Shown here piece after piece: positions 59,942 to 64,000 of a DNA stretch of 64,000 nucleotides (positions within the stretch are counted from its first letter, which is position 1; every line of letters starts with the position of its first letter). The stretch lies in contig OZ026530.1 in the NCBI GenBank assembly GCA_964019695.1, positions 45,121,716 through 45,185,715 of the forward strand. Direction: 5' to 3'. The translations under genes and the position numbers were made by a program. The notes below the pieces were generated by a model. It saw only the letters and a list, made by a program, of their open reading frames with translations. It searched no databases and was not told the origin of the DNA. Source of the stretch: Loripinus fragilis. Its lineage: Eukaryota > Mollusca > Bivalvia > Lucinida > Lucinidae.

Positions 59942-61117
59942 AAACCTGTTTCACATCAATCGTACAGCAGCTGTACACTTGTATATGACGAAAAATTTCC
60001 CGGTTTACTGCGGGTGCCCTACTTTGCTGTGCGCAATACCGCAAGACTGCCTTGCGAACTTAGGGTCGCACGGTTGCGGCAACGAAAAAAACTAAATTTT
60101 CAATATGTTCATTTTTCTTGCTTTTCTCTTGCGATCCTATATGGACACACGACTGCTGCAAAAAATACAAGGCTGCTGTAAGCCACGCAAGGCGTTCATA
60201 TGGCTAACACAAGTGCTTTCACTCACACGTTTCGCCTGCAAATGTCGCAAGACTGCCGCGCTAATACCGTGCAATGAACTTTTTTTGTATTGCACGGCTG
60301 CAAGAAGAATGCCACAAGCTCATTAAGTTCACACGACTGTATCGCCGCTGAACTTGCGACAGTCTTGCAACTTTGAAAGCACATCTGACGACAGCCCTGC
60401 GTGTGTACGCAAGATAACGGTGCGAACATCGTACAGCAGCCTTGGTTTAAACATATTTTATTTCATCTTGGTAAGATAAAAATACAAATATATACAAGTT
60501 ACATAATGTACAAGGATTAGAACGAAAGCTGGAAGCTTATGTTATTTTTTCTCCTAGCAATAATCAGATGTAAATATAATGGCGTTGTTTGTGTTAGCTG
60601 TTGAAATATAATACTTAAACACAGTCGTACTTGTCACGTTAACATACCCATGCGCCAAATATGTGTATGTTACGTCTTCATTAACGACTTCGTTATTGTG
60701 CTGTTGTTCTCATTTAATTAACACATACATTATGTGCACTATTCAGCACTTCGTTATGGCAGTTCTTAAATTTAAGCAGGTCTAATTATTCTATTTGGGG
60801 CAAAGGTCTGTTAACGTAATGTGAAAATGTAGAACAGAAAAAAAATACTTAATAACAAAAATCACTGAAAAAAAGAGGGGAAATGCAAGCTCGTAGTTTG
60901 TAAATGTTGATTTCAACGTTAGAAATGGTATAATGCCAAAAATGCACTATATGTTTCAATGAAAATTGAATACTAAAAAAAGAAAAAAGAGATGATGAAT
61001 GAGCAGGGCAGCCTTGCGTTCAGTTAATTTAACTTGAGGTATGCAATATTGTCAGCAATCTGCTGCATGCTTTAAATCGCACGACCAAACGATCGTATGA
61101 TTGGTGTGAAACAGGTT
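59942..61117. mobile_element. 24-bp TIR element, copy B counterpart of 13360-14526
   Basis: Same AAACCTGTTTCAC... ends. The CpG-rich block is slightly shorter, with small deletions; no frame is conserved between the two copies. Confidence 0.7.
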
Positions 61118-62315
61118 TTGAATTTGCCTTTGTAGATTAGATATATCTTTAAATACCATTTTCTCCTGAACCACGGATCCAATATCACAATAATTTCAAA
61201 AAAAATGGCTAACATGTTGCCCTCTACTAGAACTGATCAGATGGTTCTCCTTTGCTGAACAACATGGCTTGCAGAGCTAAAAATAGACATATTTTTAAAT
61301 CCTATCTCCTTAGCAACAGACCAATACACCGTCTATTTATGTGCTATGACTCACTTGAGCGACCCAGGGCCCTCTTGTTTATGAATTAAACTCTTATGTA
61401 TATTTAATTATACAGGCCACTAAATGTCTCAGTTTTTATTTTTGCATGTGAAAAAAAGGTATTCTGTTTCGGTGTTTTTATAAGTACAACATTTTGATAA
61501 AATAATGATTGATTAACCAGGTTTTCAGATAGGCCCTACTTTTTCTTGAAAATGCCCTACTTTTTCACTCTAAATTTAATTGTCATTTACGCGATAAAAA
61601 TACAGGATTTTTTCTCCCTTGCTCAAATTTTAGAAATTACCTATTATTTTTTTTCAGGGAGTAGACAGCTAATAAACTAAATCATTCGTTCCAATTTTAA
61701 GCCCAAAATCACTCTGTTTTGCTAGTATTATTATCACACTTATTATCTTGCTTAAATATTGAGCATGAACTATTTTATTTCACGTTTTCCAACTTAGTGT
61801 TTATGATTTCATACTTGAAAAAGCCCTACCATTGCTACTTTTTTTTACAAAGATAATCCCTGCTTTTCCAATACTTCTTGCAAAATTTTATCAGTGTTTT
61901 CTTTTTCTTGAAGGGCACTTGAAAGCCTTATTAATGACCTTTTTATGAATTCTGTACAAAAGAAGAAGCCCTTCTTTCACTACTGTTTTACATACGAAAT
62001 CACTAGTTTTATTTTGAAAACTTTAATCTTTCCCTACTTTTTGTAAGCCTGTTTATCGGCAGGTTAGTACTCAGGAAGGCTCATTTCGCCATAACTTAAA
62101 TATTGTTGACTGGAACGTAAAGAACCAACAGAAACAAAATAGTTTCATATATAAAATATTCCTTATGTTTCAATGGTAGTCTCAACTTGTCAATATTTAG
62201 AATTGAAACTCTGAGATACACAGGTCAATAAATTAATGAAAGTACCATAGTACCATACATATGACATACACGATTATGCAGATAAAATGTTGCATTTTGA
62301 CACTATGTTCAAATA

Positions 62316-62431
62316 GGGGGGGGGGCAGATAATATTTCTTGCGATTCCGGGGGGGGGGGGGGGGGGTCATTGTATTTAAACTTTGTTAGGAGGGGGCATC
62401 CAAAATTTTGGTTAATGGATGGGCATCTTTG

Positions 62432-62459
<28 letters not shown>
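62316..62459. repeat. Homopolymer runs G10, G18 and C28 in copy B
   Basis: G10 at 62316-62325, G18 at 62349-62366 and C28 at 62432-62459, at the same sites as the runs in copy A (17784-17916). Confidence 0.9.
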
Positions 62460-62462
<3 letters not shown>

Positions 62463-62699
62463 ACTAAAATAATGAGCGGTTCCTTATTTACTATATTATA
62501 TTATATTAAAGGACTTAATTGCAGTTGCAGATATACATGTATTCAAATAGCAAGAGTTAGTACACGTCATTTGCTTTCCACCTCGCTTGTAAGTAGGCTA
62601 TTTTATATTGTTTACTATTCTTTTGTTCAAGGTGATATGAATGGACGCTTGTCTTCGCACGTTGAAATAAATCCAGTATCGCAAAAAGTAGGTCACTGG

Positions 62700-64000
62700 C
62701 TGGATATGGTTAACCTCCCCCCCAGGGGGGATTTTGTAGATTATATTTTAATTAAAGCCCAATGTCTTGCAAGAATTTGGCAACATGTTAGCCCTCTGAC
62801 AATGGAAGCGTTAAGCTGTAACAGCCTGTTACATACGTTACCAACAAAATTTTTGAAAATTTTTAAGACTTCAGAAAAGTGCAAAAGATATGGTAAGATT
62901 TTCAATTTGTTATATCTTCTCAGTAAGCTTTTACTGGGCCTATGATATTGACTTTTGAAAACAAATATAGTCAGCCCCGATGTAGTGTATCTTACATTTT
63001 TATTTGAACTACCTTTTAAATGATAAATGAATCTAATATAATTTGTCTTAAATTTATTGAAACCATTTTATGTTGATTAATTTGGTATTTTATTAACGAT
63101 TTTTTATTTACCTTTTTCAAAACTGCAAGCATTATGTTTCTATCTTATATACTGTTTGAGTTATAAGATGTTTGGCAATGTAGCCCCATATCGCACAAAC
63201 ATGTCAAATGTAATTCTCTATGCCTTGCGCTGGCTATAGACCCCCTCACCCCAGGGGGAATTTTGTACACTATGATTTCCAGATACAACATTATATAAGC
63301 CAAAAAATGAAATATGTCAGCCCTCTGAGAGTGGCAGCATAAGCGTGTGGCATGTAACGTACGTTACCAACACAATAACATTAAATTTTCCTTATGGTGT
63401 CTCCAACATGACATATTCACACTTTTTGAAGTCTGCCACAGGTTTAAGAGCATCTTATAACACAGTTACATAGTTTTAGCATTTGTTTTATAAATGTCTT
63501 GAGTTTTTGCCGTTGTATATGTTACTTAGTGCTTCATATGTTATTTCCAAGTATCATTTCGGCAGTTTTTGACTTTACATGTATTACATACATCAGTGAA
63601 TATAGCAAATCTATAAGGCTGCTATTCAAATGAATTAAAGTTCCGTATTATGCAGTCTTACACTATTTTACAGCCCAGGTTACATATGTTACCCTCCGAA
63701 TACCATTGAACGTTCAAAATAAGGTCTCCAACATGACCTGCTTGTACTTATTTGCATGCTGGCACAGGTCTATGTACTTCTTTATACTCTGGCTTATTTG
63801 CTGAAGAAGAAACTCAAAACATAAACAACCATTAACCCTCTTTTCTTTTATAGAGACATCAAATATAGTTAACTTAATACGCATTGAAAGTTTGTAACAT
63901 GCAGTGCAATATGTGAGTAACAACTTAAAAGATAATCTAGAGCACGCAGACGATGGGGGCCATGGCAAATCCCCACGCCAAAATTTTTGACTCCCCCAGC
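62700..64000. repeat. Left arm of a second copy of the modular element
   Basis: Same modules as 18200-19510, with GTTAC motifs at 62828, 63354 and 63679. The nested 19.5-kb repeat begins again near 63930. The rest lies outside the window. Confidence 0.8.

Larger units (their letters stand above)
54481..64000. repeat. Segmental duplication, copy B (runs off the right edge)
   Basis: Collinear with 8041-19510. It lacks the 142-bp tandem duplication and the 2-kb transposon of copy A, but has a SINE at 57284-57594 that copy A lacks. A 191-codon plus-strand frame (62370-62945) is created by indels and the C28 run; the homologous region of copy A breaks it, so it is not called a gene. Confidence 0.9.

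Noticed and set aside
62370..62945. 191-codon plus-strand open frame
   Set aside because: It runs across a dispersed repeat, and its Pro-run is the C28 homopolymer. The homologous part of copy A (17840-18400) is broken by indels and stops, so there is no conserved protein.

Overview
The window looks like animal nuclear DNA, most likely from a marine invertebrate and probably a bivalve mollusc. That taxon is inferred from three things: AT-rich intergenic DNA packed with short inverted-repeat transposons, tRNA-derived SINEs, and KRAB-less arrays of C2H2 zinc fingers encoded in single exons. It contains no bacterial-type operons, no rRNA and no CRISPR array.

Only three protein genes are well supported, all on the plus strand and all C2H2 zinc-finger arrays. 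ZNF-1 (1-813) is cut by the left edge. ZNF-2 (27931-28518) is a close paralogue of it. ZNF-3 (50640-51605) has eleven fingers. Each is followed by decayed finger relics, so the open arrays are what remains of longer ones.

The rest is a layered repeat landscape. 0.9-8 kb holds a mariner-like element carrying five X-box (RFX-type) palindromes, several tandem repeats and a 417-bp foldback palindrome. 8.0-19.5 kb and 54.5-64.0 kb are two copies of one segmental duplication; aligning them dates insertions exactly: a SINE present only in the right copy and a 2-kb transposon present only in the left. A third partial copy (30.3-34.5 kb) holds a nested set of elements (TTAA-type MITEs inside a TA-type element inside the repeat). 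18.2-24.25 kb and 43.3-48.1 kb are large inverted-repeat elements. Their arms are built of diverged tandem modules, and both carry the same GTTAC/GTAAC palindromic motif. The first also encloses minus-strand remains of an unidentified, heavily mutated gene. 39.75-41.47 kb is a further copy of those arm modules, split by a TTAA-type element that contains a tRNA-Arg-like sequence. 48.4-49.2 kb is a deleted Tc1-like element with a transposase C-terminal relic.

The strongest candidates for something undescribed are the modular inverted-repeat element family with its shared palindrome and decayed internal gene, the nested insertion at 32.3-34.2 kb, and the X-box-bearing mariner derivative. All identities here were judged by eye, and similarity to named families is from memory.
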